Assembly: GCF_949769225.1 (NCBI RefSeq) | Contig: NZ_CATKPB010000004.1 | DNA from: Peptoniphilus_A genitalis | GTDB lineage: Bacteria > Bacillota > Clostridia > Tissierellales > Peptoniphilaceae | Length of the DNA: 64,000 nucleotides | Direction: 5' to 3' (one strand) | Shown: in pieces, positions 22,818 to 31,501 of the stretch | How positions within the stretch are numbered: the stretch's first letter is position 1 | How the letters are laid out: each line of letters begins with the position of its first letter | Notes under the pieces: model-generated | Told to the model about the DNA's origin: nothing | Seen by the model: the letters and a program-made list of their open reading frames with translations, nothing else | Databases searched by the model: none | Translations under genes and position numbers: made by a program

Positions 22818-23099
22818 TCAGCTCCAATTATATTCTGTGCTTTCAGCTGCTCTAAAACATGCTGCTGCTACTCTTGCTTTAATTGTGTAGTCCAAGGCAC
22901 CCTTGTCTACTGCAGTAACTTTTGCATTTTCTACATCTAATTCTTTTAAAGTTTCTCTTATAACTTTTTCAATCTGTTTACCAAATTGTTTCTTTACTGA
23001 ACTTTCTAGTTCAATAGATATGCCTTCTCCGTCATCAATAGTGATTAAAATATCATTTGACTCAAGAGTTCCGGCCATGGCTTCTTTTTTTAGTTTCAA
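22818..23099 (-). CDS. citD: Citrate lyase gamma subunit (acyl carrier protein)
   Basis: A 93-residue carrier protein. With a TTG start at 23099, justified by GGAGGG 7 nt upstream and homology (LKLKKEAMAGTLESND), the prosthetic-group serine falls at residue 14 in GTLESND, as in characterised CitD. The longer frame up to 23132 adds residues unlike the family and overlaps the end of citS. A C-terminal DKGALDYTIKARVAAAC block is also typical. The 2'-(5''-phosphoribosyl)-3'-dephospho-CoA group would be attached by CitX, encoded about 7 kb away. Confidence 0.92.
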   Translation of the reverse strand: MKLKKEAMAGTLESNDILITIDDGEGISIELESSVKKQFGKQIEKVIRETLKELDVENAKVTAVDKGALDYTIKARVAAACFRAAESTEYNWS

Positions 23100-23115
23100 A
23101 AAAATCCCTCCTAGT

Positions 23116-24405
23116 CTACATGAGCGTTCCAAAGAGTATTGATCCTATGACTAGTATTATACCTCCACCAAGTCTTGATGAAAGTTGTGCATAAGAAATT
23201 AAATCCATTCTATCAGCTGCTCCAAGAACTGCCAAGTCACCAGATCCACCTCTGTTAGCCATACATAGGCCTGCTGTAACAGCAGAGTCAACAAAGAAAA
23301 ATCCTACAAGGTGTCCAACAAGTCCTGAACCAATTACAGCACCAACAACAATTAAAAATGCCATAACAACATTACCAAAAGTAATTGCAGCTATAAGTTC
23401 ATTAAGGTCAGTTTCAACACCAACACCAACCATAATTAAGATTACAATGTTTTTAGTGAAGAAAGATTGAACTTCCTTAGCGGCTTGTCTAAGTGATCCT
23501 GGAACAAGTCCAAGTCCATTAGCAAGAGCAACAATAATAATCATAAAAGCAAATGGGTGAATTGGCACTGAAGGAACAAGTGGATCCCAAATCTTATCAG
23601 CTACAAGCCTACCTAATTGATAGAAAGTAAGACCCATTAAGATTGCTCCAGCGTAGTCCTTTAATTGTGTAGTAAACTTTTCTTCATTTTGTTCAATTTC
23701 AGGAGCTGATCTCATAAGAGTTTTCTTGTCTCCTGTAAGACCCTTTCTTGCTTCACCAATCTTATTTAAAATACCACCAGCAATAATAGCGAAGATATTT
23801 GCAATTGTAAGAATTGAAATAGCAAAGCCGTAATAGTTTGCAGCAGCATCTCCTGTAACTCTTTCATAAATTTGACTTAGTGGAACTGCACCTGCACCGT
23901 TACCTCCACCCATTACAGGAAGAACGTATTTTAAAATAGTGTTTGCTGGAGAAACTCCAAAGAAAAGTCCTCCAATGATACCAAGAATGGCAGCACCTAA
24001 AACTCCACCAAGGATTGCTGGAATATATCCTGCAAAAGACTTGATCATAAGGTCTCTATTAAGTCCAAGAAGTGAACCAGAGATAAGCATTATGATAAAG
24101 AAGTTTAATACTCCCATAGGCTTTGAGTTAACAGATGAAATAAGTTCTACATATTCTTCTGGTATAACATGCAGATAAACTAAAATTGCTGTACCCAAGA
24201 AGGCAAGAACAAGTCCACCACCAACATAAGTGTTCCAAATTGGAATCCTCTCACCAATTTCATATAAAATAATACCTATTGCGAACATCAGGGCAACTCC
24301 GCCCGCTAAATCCTTTGACAAAACTCCCATATATGTTGCAATAAAAACAATTGCAGATAAAACCAATAACATTGGAAGATTAAGTCCAAAATATTTTTTC
24401 TTCAA
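23116..24405 (-). CDS. citS: 2-hydroxycarboxylate (2HCT) family citrate transporter
   Basis: About 429 residues with roughly 11 membrane helices. The two GGxG-type re-entrant-loop signatures of 2HCT carriers are present: MGGGNGAGAVPLSQIY and NRGGSGDLAVLGAADRMDL. The family comprises Na+- or H+-coupled citrate/malate symporters and citrate/lactate exchangers (CitS, CitP, MaeN). Being first in the citDEF operon makes citrate the likely substrate. I use the TTG at 24405, since AGGAGG lies 8 nt upstream and the protein then begins with the usual short basic segment. Coupling ion undetermined. Confidence 0.93.
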   Translation of the reverse strand: MKKKYFGLNLPMLLVLSAIVFIATYMGVLSKDLAGGVALMFAIGIILYEIGERIPIWNTYVGGGLVLAFLGTAILVYLHVIPEEYVELISSVNSKPMGVLNFFIIMLISGSLLGLNRDLMIKSFAGYIPAILGGVLGAAILGIIGGLFFGVSPANTILKYVLPVMGGGNGAGAVPLSQIYERVTGDAAANYYGFAISILTIANIFAIIAGGILNKIGEARKGLTGDKKTLMRSAPEIEQNEEKFTTQLKDYAGAILMGLTFYQLGRLVADKIWDPLVPSVPIHPFAFMIIIVALANGLGLVPGSLRQAAKEVQSFFTKNIVILIMVGVGVETDLNELIAAITFGNVVMAFLIVVGAVIGSGLVGHLVGFFFVDSAVTAGLCMANRGGSGDLAVLGAADRMDLISYAQLSSRLGGGIILVIGSILFGTLM

Positions 24406-24509
24406 TAGAAAAACCTCCTTTTTTCTATGATACCCCAGAAAGGCTTTCTTATTCAAGATGTTAAACCGGTGAATTCGCCATCTTGCGTAAATATAAAATT
24501 GTTATAGTA

Positions 24510-24524
24510 ACAAATTTAATTTGT
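24510..24524. promoter_or_regulatory. Palindromic candidate CitR operator upstream of citS
   Basis: ACAAATTTAATTTGT is a perfect 15-bp dyad in the citS/LysR-gene spacer. A dyad of this size suits LysR-type regulators. Assignment to the adjacent LysR protein is inference. Confidence 0.45.
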
Positions 24525-24608
24525 GATATCGCTTTACTTTTGCTAATTTATTTTGAAAAATTAGGTCTTCCCAGTTTATATATTTAATTTAAAATTTCTA
24601 AGGAATTT

Positions 24609-25544
24609 TTAAAAATTTGATTTTTCTTCTTCCAAGAATTTATTAACTTCTTCCAAAAATACTTTGCTTGCTTGCGATGTATAAATATCTGGAATACTTA
24701 AGATAGAAGTAAACCAAGAGTTTTCGTCTGTACCTAAGAGGTTGTAGATGTCATAGTCCCTATCTTCTGTAAAAATATTTAAATAATCTCTTGGAAGAAT
24801 TGTAAGACCCAGACCTTTAGCAGCTAGTCTCTTAGCAGTTTCAAAGTTTTTCGTTGTAGTAACAACCTTAGGATCTATGTTGCAAGAATTATAGATTCTG
24901 TTTTGCACCTTTCTTATTCCTTGGTTGGCATCAAGATTAATGAAGATCTCATCTTTTAAATCTCTCAAGTCAATAAATTTTTCTCCATCCTTCATTACTA
25001 CTACATTAAAATTCTTTAAATAATTTTTTTGAGTCACTAAAACAAAATGATCCTCCCTCAAAATTTTATATTGAATCTTTTCATTTAAGTCCTTCTTGTG
25101 AACGTGGGTTAAGGCAAAGTCAACATCACCACTTAAAACCAATTCCTCAAGAGTTTTTGTGTTTCTTTCCATTACAATAAGTTCGACGTTGGGATATTTT
25201 TTATTAAATTTTGGCAAAACGTTGGGAAGGACATTCATCCCCATATATCTTGCAATACCAATTACAAGTCTACCTGATTTCAGTTCGTTGATATGGGTGA
25301 TTTCAGATTTAAAATCGCTGTAAATATCTAAAATTTCTTTTGCCATGAGATAATATTTTTCACCAGAATAGGTCAACTTCATCCCCCTTGGTTCACGAAT
25401 AAAAAGATGAGTACCCAATTCTTTTTCTATTCTTTGCAGAGCTTGACTAAGACTTGGTTGGGCAATAAAAAGCTCTTCAGCAGCTTTAGAAATTGATTTT
25501 GTATCAGCTATTTTTTTTATGTAAAGCAATTCTTTATCGTTCAT
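24609..25544 (-). CDS. citR: LysR-family regulator, probable citrate-gene regulator
   Basis: A 311-residue LysR protein with an N-terminal winged HTH (residues 1-60, SISKAAEELFIAQPSLSQALQRIEKELG), a linker helix, then a periplasmic-binding-like effector domain (about 88-300, beginning GRLVIGIARYMG). It lies between citS (same strand, downstream) and the divergent CitMHS gene, the classical arrangement for a regulator of both. The effector is presumably citrate or a related acid. A membrane location is not predicted. The gene symbol is by context, not by diagnostic residues. Confidence 0.82.
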   Translation of the reverse strand: MNDKELLYIKKIADTKSISKAAEELFIAQPSLSQALQRIEKELGTHLFIREPRGMKLTYSGEKYYLMAKEILDIYSDFKSEITHINELKSGRLVIGIARYMGMNVLPNVLPKFNKKYPNVELIVMERNTKTLEELVLSGDVDFALTHVHKKDLNEKIQYKILREDHFVLVTQKNYLKNFNVVVMKDGEKFIDLRDLKDEIFINLDANQGIRKVQNRIYNSCNIDPKVVTTTKNFETAKRLAAKGLGLTILPRDYLNIFTEDRDYDIYNLLGTDENSWFTSILSIPDIYTSQASKVFLEEVNKFLEEEKSNF

Positions 25545-25641
25545 ATTTCACTCCCATAGTTGAAATCTATATGACATATTTTTAATTCATATTTGTTATA
25601 TAGCCTCTTTAGTATGATAATATCTTATATATATGAAGACT

Positions 25642-25658
25642 TTATGTCAATTACATAA
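25642..25658. promoter_or_regulatory. Dyad upstream of the CitMHS gene
   Basis: TTATGT-N5-ACATAA forms an inverted repeat directly before the GGAGG ribosome site of the citrate transporter gene and in the divergent LysR spacer. It could be an operator that blocks transcript elongation or RNA polymerase. Confidence 0.4.
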
Positions 25659-25671
25659 CAGGAGGTAAATT

Positions 25672-26970
25672 ATGTTATCATTAGTAGGTTTTTTATTAGT
25701 TCTTGCAATTATTGTACTGCTACTAAAAGGAAAAATGAGTCCAATCGTTGTTCTTATCTTAGTACCAAGTTTAGCTGCTCTTTTAATTGGAACTAGTATT
25801 GCTGATCTTAAAGAAATGATTGGCGCAGGTATGAAGACCGTTTCCAACAACTCAATTTTATTTATTTTTTCAATTATCTTCTTCTGCATTATGAGTGATG
25901 TAGGAGTGTTTGATGTAATAGTAGATAAACTTGTTGCTATGGCTGGAGAAAATGTAATTGCAATCACAATTGCAACAGGAATAATAGGTATAATAGCTCA
26001 CCTTGATGGTGCTACTGCTACAACTGTACTTATTACTATTCCAACAATGTACCCAATATACAAGAGAATGGGGATTAGACCACAAGTTTTACTATGCTTA
26101 ACAGCTTGTGCAATGGGTGTTATGAACCTTTTACCATGGGGTGGACCTGTTGCAAGAGCTGCCACAGTTCTCGGTGTTGATGCAACAGGTTTATGGTTAA
26201 AGTTAATACCAATTCAAATTTTCGGTATAGTTGCTACTGTTACTCTTGCTGTTATCCTTGGATCTATCGAGAAAAAGAGAGGAGCAGGCACAACATTAAA
26301 GGTTGACTCTTCAGTAGTTAAAAAAACTAAAGAAGAGCTTGATTCTAGATTTAAAAAACTTCTTCCATTAAATATTATTTTAACAATCGCTGTAATTGGT
26401 CTTTTAATGGTTGATGTCCTACAATCTTACTATGTATTTATGATTGGTCTATCTCTTGCTCTTTGCATTAACTACCCTAACCTTAAAGCACAAAATGAAA
26501 AGATTAAGGAGCACGCTGCATCTGCATTAACTATTTCTGCAACAATTTTATCAGCAGGTATTATGGTTGGTATAATGGATGGAACTGGAATGATCGAAGC
26601 AATGGCAATTACCCTTACTAATATTATTCCAAGTGCACTTGGTAGGTTTACTCACTTAATCTTTGGTTTCTTAGCACTTCCAATGGGAATGTTAGTTGGC
26701 ACCGATGCTTATTTCTTTGGACTAATGCCACCAATTATTGAAGTTGGAAAAGCTTTTGGTGTAGAAGGAATCAACACAGCAATGGCTATGTTAATAGGAA
26801 AGAACGTATCACTTATGATCTCTCCACTTGTTCCTGCAACTTACCTTGCACTTGGACTTGTTGAAGACTTAGATCTAAAAGATCACATAAAATTTTCTTT
26901 CAAATACCTATACCCTATATCCGTTTTAATGGTTATAGCTGGTCTAATATTTGGAATTATACACCTATAA
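25672..26970 (+). CDS. CitMHS family citrate transporter
   Basis: A 432-residue membrane protein with about 12 hydrophobic helices. The family pattern is clear: MLSLVGFLLVLAIIVLLL at the N-terminus, IAHLDGATATTVLITIPTMYPIY, MNLLPWGGPVARAATVL and a C-terminal ALGLVEDLDLKDHIKFSFKY. CitMHS proteins import citrate complexed with divalent metal ions (Mg2+ or Ca2+ types) with protons. This is the second, unrelated citrate carrier of the locus, divergent from citR. The ATG has GGAGG 7 nt upstream. The metal preference is not decidable here. Confidence 0.92.
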   Translation: MLSLVGFLLVLAIIVLLLKGKMSPIVVLILVPSLAALLIGTSIADLKEMIGAGMKTVSNNSILFIFSIIFFCIMSDVGVFDVIVDKLVAMAGENVIAITIATGIIGIIAHLDGATATTVLITIPTMYPIYKRMGIRPQVLLCLTACAMGVMNLLPWGGPVARAATVLGVDATGLWLKLIPIQIFGIVATVTLAVILGSIEKKRGAGTTLKVDSSVVKKTKEELDSRFKKLLPLNIILTIAVIGLLMVDVLQSYYVFMIGLSLALCINYPNLKAQNEKIKEHAASALTISATILSAGIMVGIMDGTGMIEAMAITLTNIIPSALGRFTHLIFGFLALPMGMLVGTDAYFFGLMPPIIEVGKAFGVEGINTAMAMLIGKNVSLMISPLVPATYLALGLVEDLDLKDHIKFSFKYLYPISVLMVIAGLIFGIIHL

Positions 26971-26982
26971 AACTAAAATTAA

Positions 26983-27009
26983 AAAGTTGGCTTATTGCCG
27001 ACTTTTTTT
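26983..27009 (+). terminator. Terminator of the CitMHS gene
   Basis: AAGTTGGC/GCCGACTT (one G:U) with a 5-nt loop is followed by T7. The next 150 bp, to the icd terminator, hold no convincing gene. Confidence 0.85.
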
Positions 27010-27160
27010 CTACAATTTTTTATAATAGCTTTTTTGATTTATTAATTCGTAATTTATCTACTCTAACAATAGTTTCTTTAATCCTAATTATTCTTCTTTC
27101 ATCAATTATTTTATTTCCACAAGTAATATTCTAGGAAGCAAATATCTAATTAACAAAATA

Positions 27161-27181
27161 GGAGCAAGTCAAACTTGCTCC
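27161..27181 (-). terminator. Terminator of icd
   Basis: GGAGCAAG/CTTGCTCC is a perfect 8-bp stem with a 5-nt loop, followed in leftward sense by a short T-rich tract. It lies 12 nt after the icd stop. Confidence 0.75.
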
Positions 27182-27193
27182 TTTACTTATCTT

Positions 27194-28381
27194 TTATAGA
27201 GATTTATCCAAAAACTCTCTAACTTTATGAATAAATTCTAAATAATTTACTTTTTCATAATCTTCTTTGTTATAGCTTGATATTAAATCACCAGTTATAA
27301 AACCATTTTCTATTGTATCTCTAACAGCCTTTTTTAATTTTACTCCAAATTCTTCTAATTCTTTATTTCCATCAAGTTGACCTCTCTTTTCAAGACCTGA
27401 TGCCCAAGTAAATATTAGTGCAACTGAGTTAGTGGAAGTGATTTCTCCTTCTTGATATCTTCTGTAATGGTCGGTTACTGTTCCATGTGCTGCTTCATAA
27501 AGATAAGTTCCATTTCCTATTATTGATGATTCCATCAGTGATAGTGAACCATAAACTGCTGAGATCATATCACTCATTACATCTCCATCATAATTTTTTA
27601 GTGCCCAAAGAATGTTACCTCTTGATTTCATTATTTGTGCTATGGCATTATCTATTAAATAATAATTATAATTTATTCCATTCTTATCAAAATCTTTTCT
27701 ATATTCTTCAAAAGTGTCATTGAATATTTCTTTAAAAACAGAATCGTATCCTGGAACAACAGTGTCTTTAGTTGAAAAAATTAAATTCATCTTTTTTTCA
27801 ATAGCATATTTAAAGCACTCATGGGCAAAATATTTTATTGACTCAACCTTATTATATTGAGTTAAAAATATTGCATCGTAATCTGGTTTATATGAATATT
27901 TATTTTCTCCATTAATTGAAACATTTAATTCTTCTCCTTTCTTCAAGCTAAAGGACTTTGAAACATAAATGTCCCCAAAGGAATGCCTTGCTATTGCAAT
28001 TGGCTCTTTCCAAGTTGGTATTAAGATGTCTAAGCAATCGAATGTAATTGGCTCCCTAAACATAACCCCATCAAGGTAGGCCCTTATAGTTGCATTTGGC
28101 GATGGATAAATTTTCTTTAAGTTAAACTCTTTTACCCTATCTTCATTTGCTGTAATAGTTGCACACTTTACACCAACCTTGTATTTCTCAACAGCCTTAG
28201 CAGAATCAAGTGTGACCTCATCATCAGTATCATTTCTGTTTTCCATTGAAAGGTCATAGTAGTCAAGCTTCAAATCAATGTAAGGCTCAAGTAATTCTTT
28301 TTTTATATCTTTCCAGATGACCCTTGTCATCTCATCTCCGTCCATATCAACAATAGGATTTTGCATTTTAATTTTTTCCAA
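27194..28381 (-). CDS. icd: NADP-dependent isocitrate dehydrogenase (homodimeric, eukaryote-like type)
   Basis: About 395 residues. The N-terminal NPIVDMDGDEMTRVIWKDIK, SPNATIRAYLDGVMFREP (substrate-binding region), GYDSVFKEIF, and EAAHGTVTDHYRRYQEG place it in the IDH1/IDH2-like subfamily rather than the E. coli Icd type. It oxidatively decarboxylates isocitrate to 2-oxoglutarate, probably for glutamate synthesis. A much longer frame is open upstream, but the family start fits the TTG at 28381 (LEKIKMQNPIVD), which has GAGGTG 8 nt upstream. Neither aconitase nor citrate synthase is in the window. It sits within the citrate region, convergent with the CitMHS gene. Confidence 0.92.
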   Translation of the reverse strand: MEKIKMQNPIVDMDGDEMTRVIWKDIKKELLEPYIDLKLDYYDLSMENRNDTDDEVTLDSAKAVEKYKVGVKCATITANEDRVKEFNLKKIYPSPNATIRAYLDGVMFREPITFDCLDILIPTWKEPIAIARHSFGDIYVSKSFSLKKGEELNVSINGENKYSYKPDYDAIFLTQYNKVESIKYFAHECFKYAIEKKMNLIFSTKDTVVPGYDSVFKEIFNDTFEEYRKDFDKNGINYNYYLIDNAIAQIMKSRGNILWALKNYDGDVMSDMISAVYGSLSLMESSIIGNGTYLYEAAHGTVTDHYRRYQEGEITSTNSVALIFTWASGLEKRGQLDGNKELEEFGVKLKKAVRDTIENGFITGDLISSYNKEDYEKVNYLEFIHKVREFLDKSL

Positions 28382-28658
28382 AATTATCACCTCTACTAGG
28401 AATTCTATCAAAGTATTATCTATAAGACTAATATTAAAATTCAAGTCTAGGTATATAATTTGACTATGGCACACAAGATAGTGTGAATTTTCTACTTAGC
28501 TTTTTAGTAGATATTTAGTTACAGAATTCTTTACTTTAATCTATTAAATTCTTTGTAAATGTCTTATACTATAATTAATAAATGTTTTCATCTACGACAA
28601 TTTGATTAGACTTTCTTGTCTATCAAGTTTTAATTTTTTACTTATTAAGGAGGTTTTT

Positions 28659-29909
28659 ATGAAAAATTTTAGTAGGCTTTTATTTGTTCTTTTATTGGCT
28701 TCTTGTCTTTTAATTCCTAGCTCTCTTTTGGCAAAGGGTATGAGTGACAATAACGAAAAAATTGAGACCTTGCAAAAAGCTGGAATCATTACTGGTTATC
28801 CTGATGGCAGTCTTGGCTTAGATAAGCCCATCACTCGTGCTGAAATTGCTGTAATTCTTACAAAAATAAAGGGCGAGCTTATTGAAAAAAATGACCAGCA
28901 AATTTTTAATGACGTGGGCAAGGGTCATTGGGCAAAGTTTTATGTTGAAAACGCCAGCCAAATAAAAAATCCACAGGGCATCTCTGCTATTGTTGGATAT
29001 CCCGATGGATCCTTCAAGCCTTCTAATCAAATCACTTATGCTGAGATTTTAAAAATTTTAGTTGCGGCAAGTAAGTCGGACTTAACTTCTGCTGATGTGA
29101 AGGAATCTACTTGGCCATCATCTTGGATAGCTTGGGCGAATTCCATGGGGATAATTGGACCTAATAGTGGGATTGAAAACCCTGATCCAAATAAATTTGC
29201 TCCTCGTGGTCACGTCTTTACAATGGTCTATAACGCCATGTCAGATGATATCAATAAGATTGAACCCAAGGCTCCAGAAAATATAAATGAAAAAACAAAG
29301 GAGCTTTCTAAGGAAAATAAAATAGAAAACACTGATGGCAAAAAGGCAGCTGTTGATAGTGAGATTGGAAATATAGATTCCTTTAACAAGGGAGTAAATT
29401 TTAACCACGACTTGTTCCATCAAGAATTTTTAAAGTTAATTAATGCTGACAGACAAAACTTGGGGTGTGATCCACTTGAATGGGCTGATGATTTAACAAA
29501 GGGCGCATCAATTCGTTCTGAAGAACTTGTAGCAAATGGATCTATTGATGTAAATGGAAAATTTCACCGACGCTTAGATGGTCGACCATGGCAAACTTCT
29601 TTAGATTATCTTGAGCCTCAAATTTCTACAACTACTCACGGTGAAAATCTTGTTGAGATTATCAATTCTTCTAGTAATGGAAATATTGCACCTAAGACTC
29701 GAAAATTTTTAACTGATGAAAAGTTCATGGCAAAGACTCTTTATGATTTGTGGTGGAATTCACCTGGCCATCGTGACAACATGATGAATCCAAAATTTAA
29801 ATATTTAAATCTTCAGCTTCGTCTTGGCGATCACGCAAAAAATGTTGACAAGGGTAAGAGGACTTTCTACTTTGTTGGAACAACTCATTTCAGAGGCGAC
29901 TACAAATAA
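28659..29909 (+). CDS. SLH-anchored CAP/SCP-domain surface protein
   Basis: A 416-residue exported protein: signal peptide (1-26, Leu-rich core), three SLH domains (about 33-70, 84-138 and a degenerate third 145-192; GYPDGS cores), a Lys/Glu-rich linker (195-248), then a CAP domain (about 252-410) with HGENLVEI, DLWWNSPGHRDNMM and a final YFVGTTHF strand. CAP proteins are secreted; bacterial members have no settled activity. AAGGAGG precedes the ATG at 28659; the open frame continues upstream but would lose the signal peptide start. It shares SLH anchoring with the giant protein at 12039-17738. The 276-bp gap before it holds only a likely TATAAT promoter element (about 28567). Confidence 0.9.
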   Translation: MKNFSRLLFVLLLASCLLIPSSLLAKGMSDNNEKIETLQKAGIITGYPDGSLGLDKPITRAEIAVILTKIKGELIEKNDQQIFNDVGKGHWAKFYVENASQIKNPQGISAIVGYPDGSFKPSNQITYAEILKILVAASKSDLTSADVKESTWPSSWIAWANSMGIIGPNSGIENPDPNKFAPRGHVFTMVYNAMSDDINKIEPKAPENINEKTKELSKENKIENTDGKKAAVDSEIGNIDSFNKGVNFNHDLFHQEFLKLINADRQNLGCDPLEWADDLTKGASIRSEELVANGSIDVNGKFHRRLDGRPWQTSLDYLEPQISTTTHGENLVEIINSSSNGNIAPKTRKFLTDEKFMAKTLYDLWWNSPGHRDNMMNPKFKYLNLQLRLGDHAKNVDKGKRTFYFVGTTHFRGDYK

Positions 29910-29916
29910 AAAATAA

Positions 29917-29951
29917 TCCCCAAGAATTTATTTCTTCTTGGGGACTTTTTT
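29917..29951. terminator. Terminator between the SLH-CAP gene and citX
   Basis: CCCCAAGAA/TTCTTGGGG has an 8-nt loop and is followed by T6. The genes on both sides converge on it. Confidence 0.88.
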
Positions 29952-30000
29952 ATGATTTCTTGCAAGATTATTTAGCAAAATTTCAAAAATTTTTTGAGGG

Positions 30001-30522
30001 CTATTCCATTGTCTCTTTAATAATTTCTCTTACTCTCTCTTCAAGTTCCTTTAAGTTGTGCCTTTCTTCCTTGATGCAGGTCCTTGCTGTGTCGCCACAA
30101 ATTATGCACTTCCTCTCTGGAAGCCCCAAGGATGATCTTGAAATTTGTGAGAAGTCCTTATCGTAGATGTCCAAGTCCAGGAGCCTTCCTCCTAGGGATT
30201 CTTCTTCAACTTCCATCATTAGTTTTTTTATGAGTCTTCCATCGCCATTAAGGACAGCAAGGTACTCCATGCCTGTGACTAAATTTTGATAGTCTTCAAA
30301 TAAAATTTTTATTTTATTTTCTTCCAAAAGATTTTTAATCTTCTCTACATATTTTTTGTGAAAGCTTACTGCTTCTTCAAAGTTTTTGTCTTCGCCAGGA
30401 ATGTTTAACATAAAGGAAAGTACTGGGGCCTTGTAGCATTCTGTCAGGTCCTTGATCTTGTAATATCTTTTTTCCTTGGCTTCCAGCATCCTATTCATGG
30501 CAAGTATCTTAGAGTCTATCAT
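30001..30522 (-). CDS. citX: Holo-citrate lyase synthase (prosthetic group transferase)
   Basis: A 173-residue CitX protein. The GGRLLDLDIYD, ISRSSLGLPERKCIICGDTARTC and C-terminal H-x5-EL-x2-RV segments are characteristic. It transfers the phosphoribosyl-dephospho-CoA group from its triphosphate precursor to Ser14 of apo-CitD. Its ATG lies inside the end of citC (14-bp overlap), so translation is probably coupled. It is the last gene of the citG-citC-citX operon. Confidence 0.93.
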   Translation of the reverse strand: MIDSKILAMNRMLEAKEKRYYKIKDLTECYKAPVLSFMLNIPGEDKNFEEAVSFHKKYVEKIKNLLEENKIKILFEDYQNLVTGMEYLAVLNGDGRLIKKLMMEVEEESLGGRLLDLDIYDKDFSQISRSSLGLPERKCIICGDTARTCIKEERHNLKELEERVREIIKETME

Positions 30523-31501
30523 TTATTATCCTCTGTCCTTCTTCTGACTTTAGGGCTTTTATTGTCGCATCTGGCAAAAATCTATAAGCTTCTTCAAATT
30601 TTCTTTCCTTTAAAAGGGCCCTAACTTTTGAGGCAGAAATTATTTCATTGTCCAGACTTGTCCTTGGAATTTCTACGACCTCTAGGCCAAATTCTGGCAA
30701 GATTTTTTCCATAGTCTCGTTGTAATTTTTTGTAACAACATCCCTGTCTTCGCTTCCCACAAATCTCTTTTTTATATTTAAGGCTTTTGCAAAGTATCTT
30801 CCAAAGATTTTTGTGTCAAGTTCTGAATAGGCCTTTAGGATTGTTTTTTCGTCCTTATAAAAATATGTTGGAAAGGTGTTTTTTGAAATAATATAGTCGT
30901 TGCCAGGGTGAACTATGACGTCCTCATACTCTTCCAACTCTTCCTTAACAATCTTGTACCTAAAGTCATAGGGGAAGGTGGACCCGTCCTCCTCCACCAT
31001 AAAGATGTGTAAGAGGTCAGTTTGTTTTCTAGCTTCGTTAATTAAATAGAGATGACCCTTGGTCATAGGGTTGGCGTTAATAACAATTGCGCCAGACTCC
31101 CTCTGGTCTTCAATATTTTTTAAGAGCTTGTGAAGTTCTTCTATCTTATTGTCTAAGAGGGCAACATCTTCTGTCTCTTCAACTAGAGAAAACCCAAAGT
31201 CTGCAAAGATCTTAATGTTTTTTGGCTTTGTAAAGATGAAGAGATGATTATTCCCAATCTCGTATTGATGATTAAGGAGCCTTGTGATTATTGAATTTGT
31301 AATTCCCATGCCTTGATAGGCTGGGTCAATGGCAAAGCACTTTAGGACCCTGCCAGCACAAGATCCAGTTCCAACAATTTTGTCGCCGTCAAGTGCCACA
31401 AGGGTGTAGTCCACGTCCCTCTCATAGTTTATATCAAAGTCTTTCAAGAAATTCTCAACATTCTTCTTTTCAAATTTCATAACTTGTCTATAATCAATCA
31501 A
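30509..31501 (-). CDS. citC: [Citrate (pro-3S)-lyase] ligase
   Basis: 330 residues: an N-terminal GNAT-like domain (about 1-120, GTGSCAGRVLKCFAIDPAYQGMGITN) followed by a nucleotidyltransferase-like catalytic domain (about 140-330) containing GAIVINANPMTKGHLYLI, the adenylation HxGH-type motif. The enzyme acetylates the thiol of the CitD prosthetic group using ATP and acetate, which activates the lyase. The start codon is TTG at 31501, with GGAGG inside the last codons of citG; the genes overlap by 8 bp. Confidence 0.93.
   Translation of the reverse strand: MIDYRQVMKFEKKNVENFLKDFDINYERDVDYTLVALDGDKIVGTGSCAGRVLKCFAIDPAYQGMGITNSIITRLLNHQYEIGNNHLFIFTKPKNIKIFADFGFSLVEETEDVALLDNKIEELHKLLKNIEDQRESGAIVINANPMTKGHLYLINEARKQTDLLHIFMVEEDGSTFPYDFRYKIVKEELEEYEDVIVHPGNDYIISKNTFPTYFYKDEKTILKAYSELDTKIFGRYFAKALNIKKRFVGSEDRDVVTKNYNETMEKILPEFGLEVVEIPRTSLDNEIISASKVRALLKERKFEEAYRFLPDATIKALKSEEGQRIINDRL

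Noticed and set aside
23100..23132. Longer CitD reading frame starting inside citS
   Set aside because: It would overlap citS and shift the prosthetic-group serine from its usual position 14; the TTG at 23099 with GGAGGG restores both.
27010..27160. A short leftward reading segment (IIDERRIIRIKETIVRVD-like) between the CitMHS and icd genes
   Set aside because: It has no start codon or ribosome site, is under 35 codons after an upstream stop, and matches no family I recognise; possibly decayed coding DNA, but not supportable.
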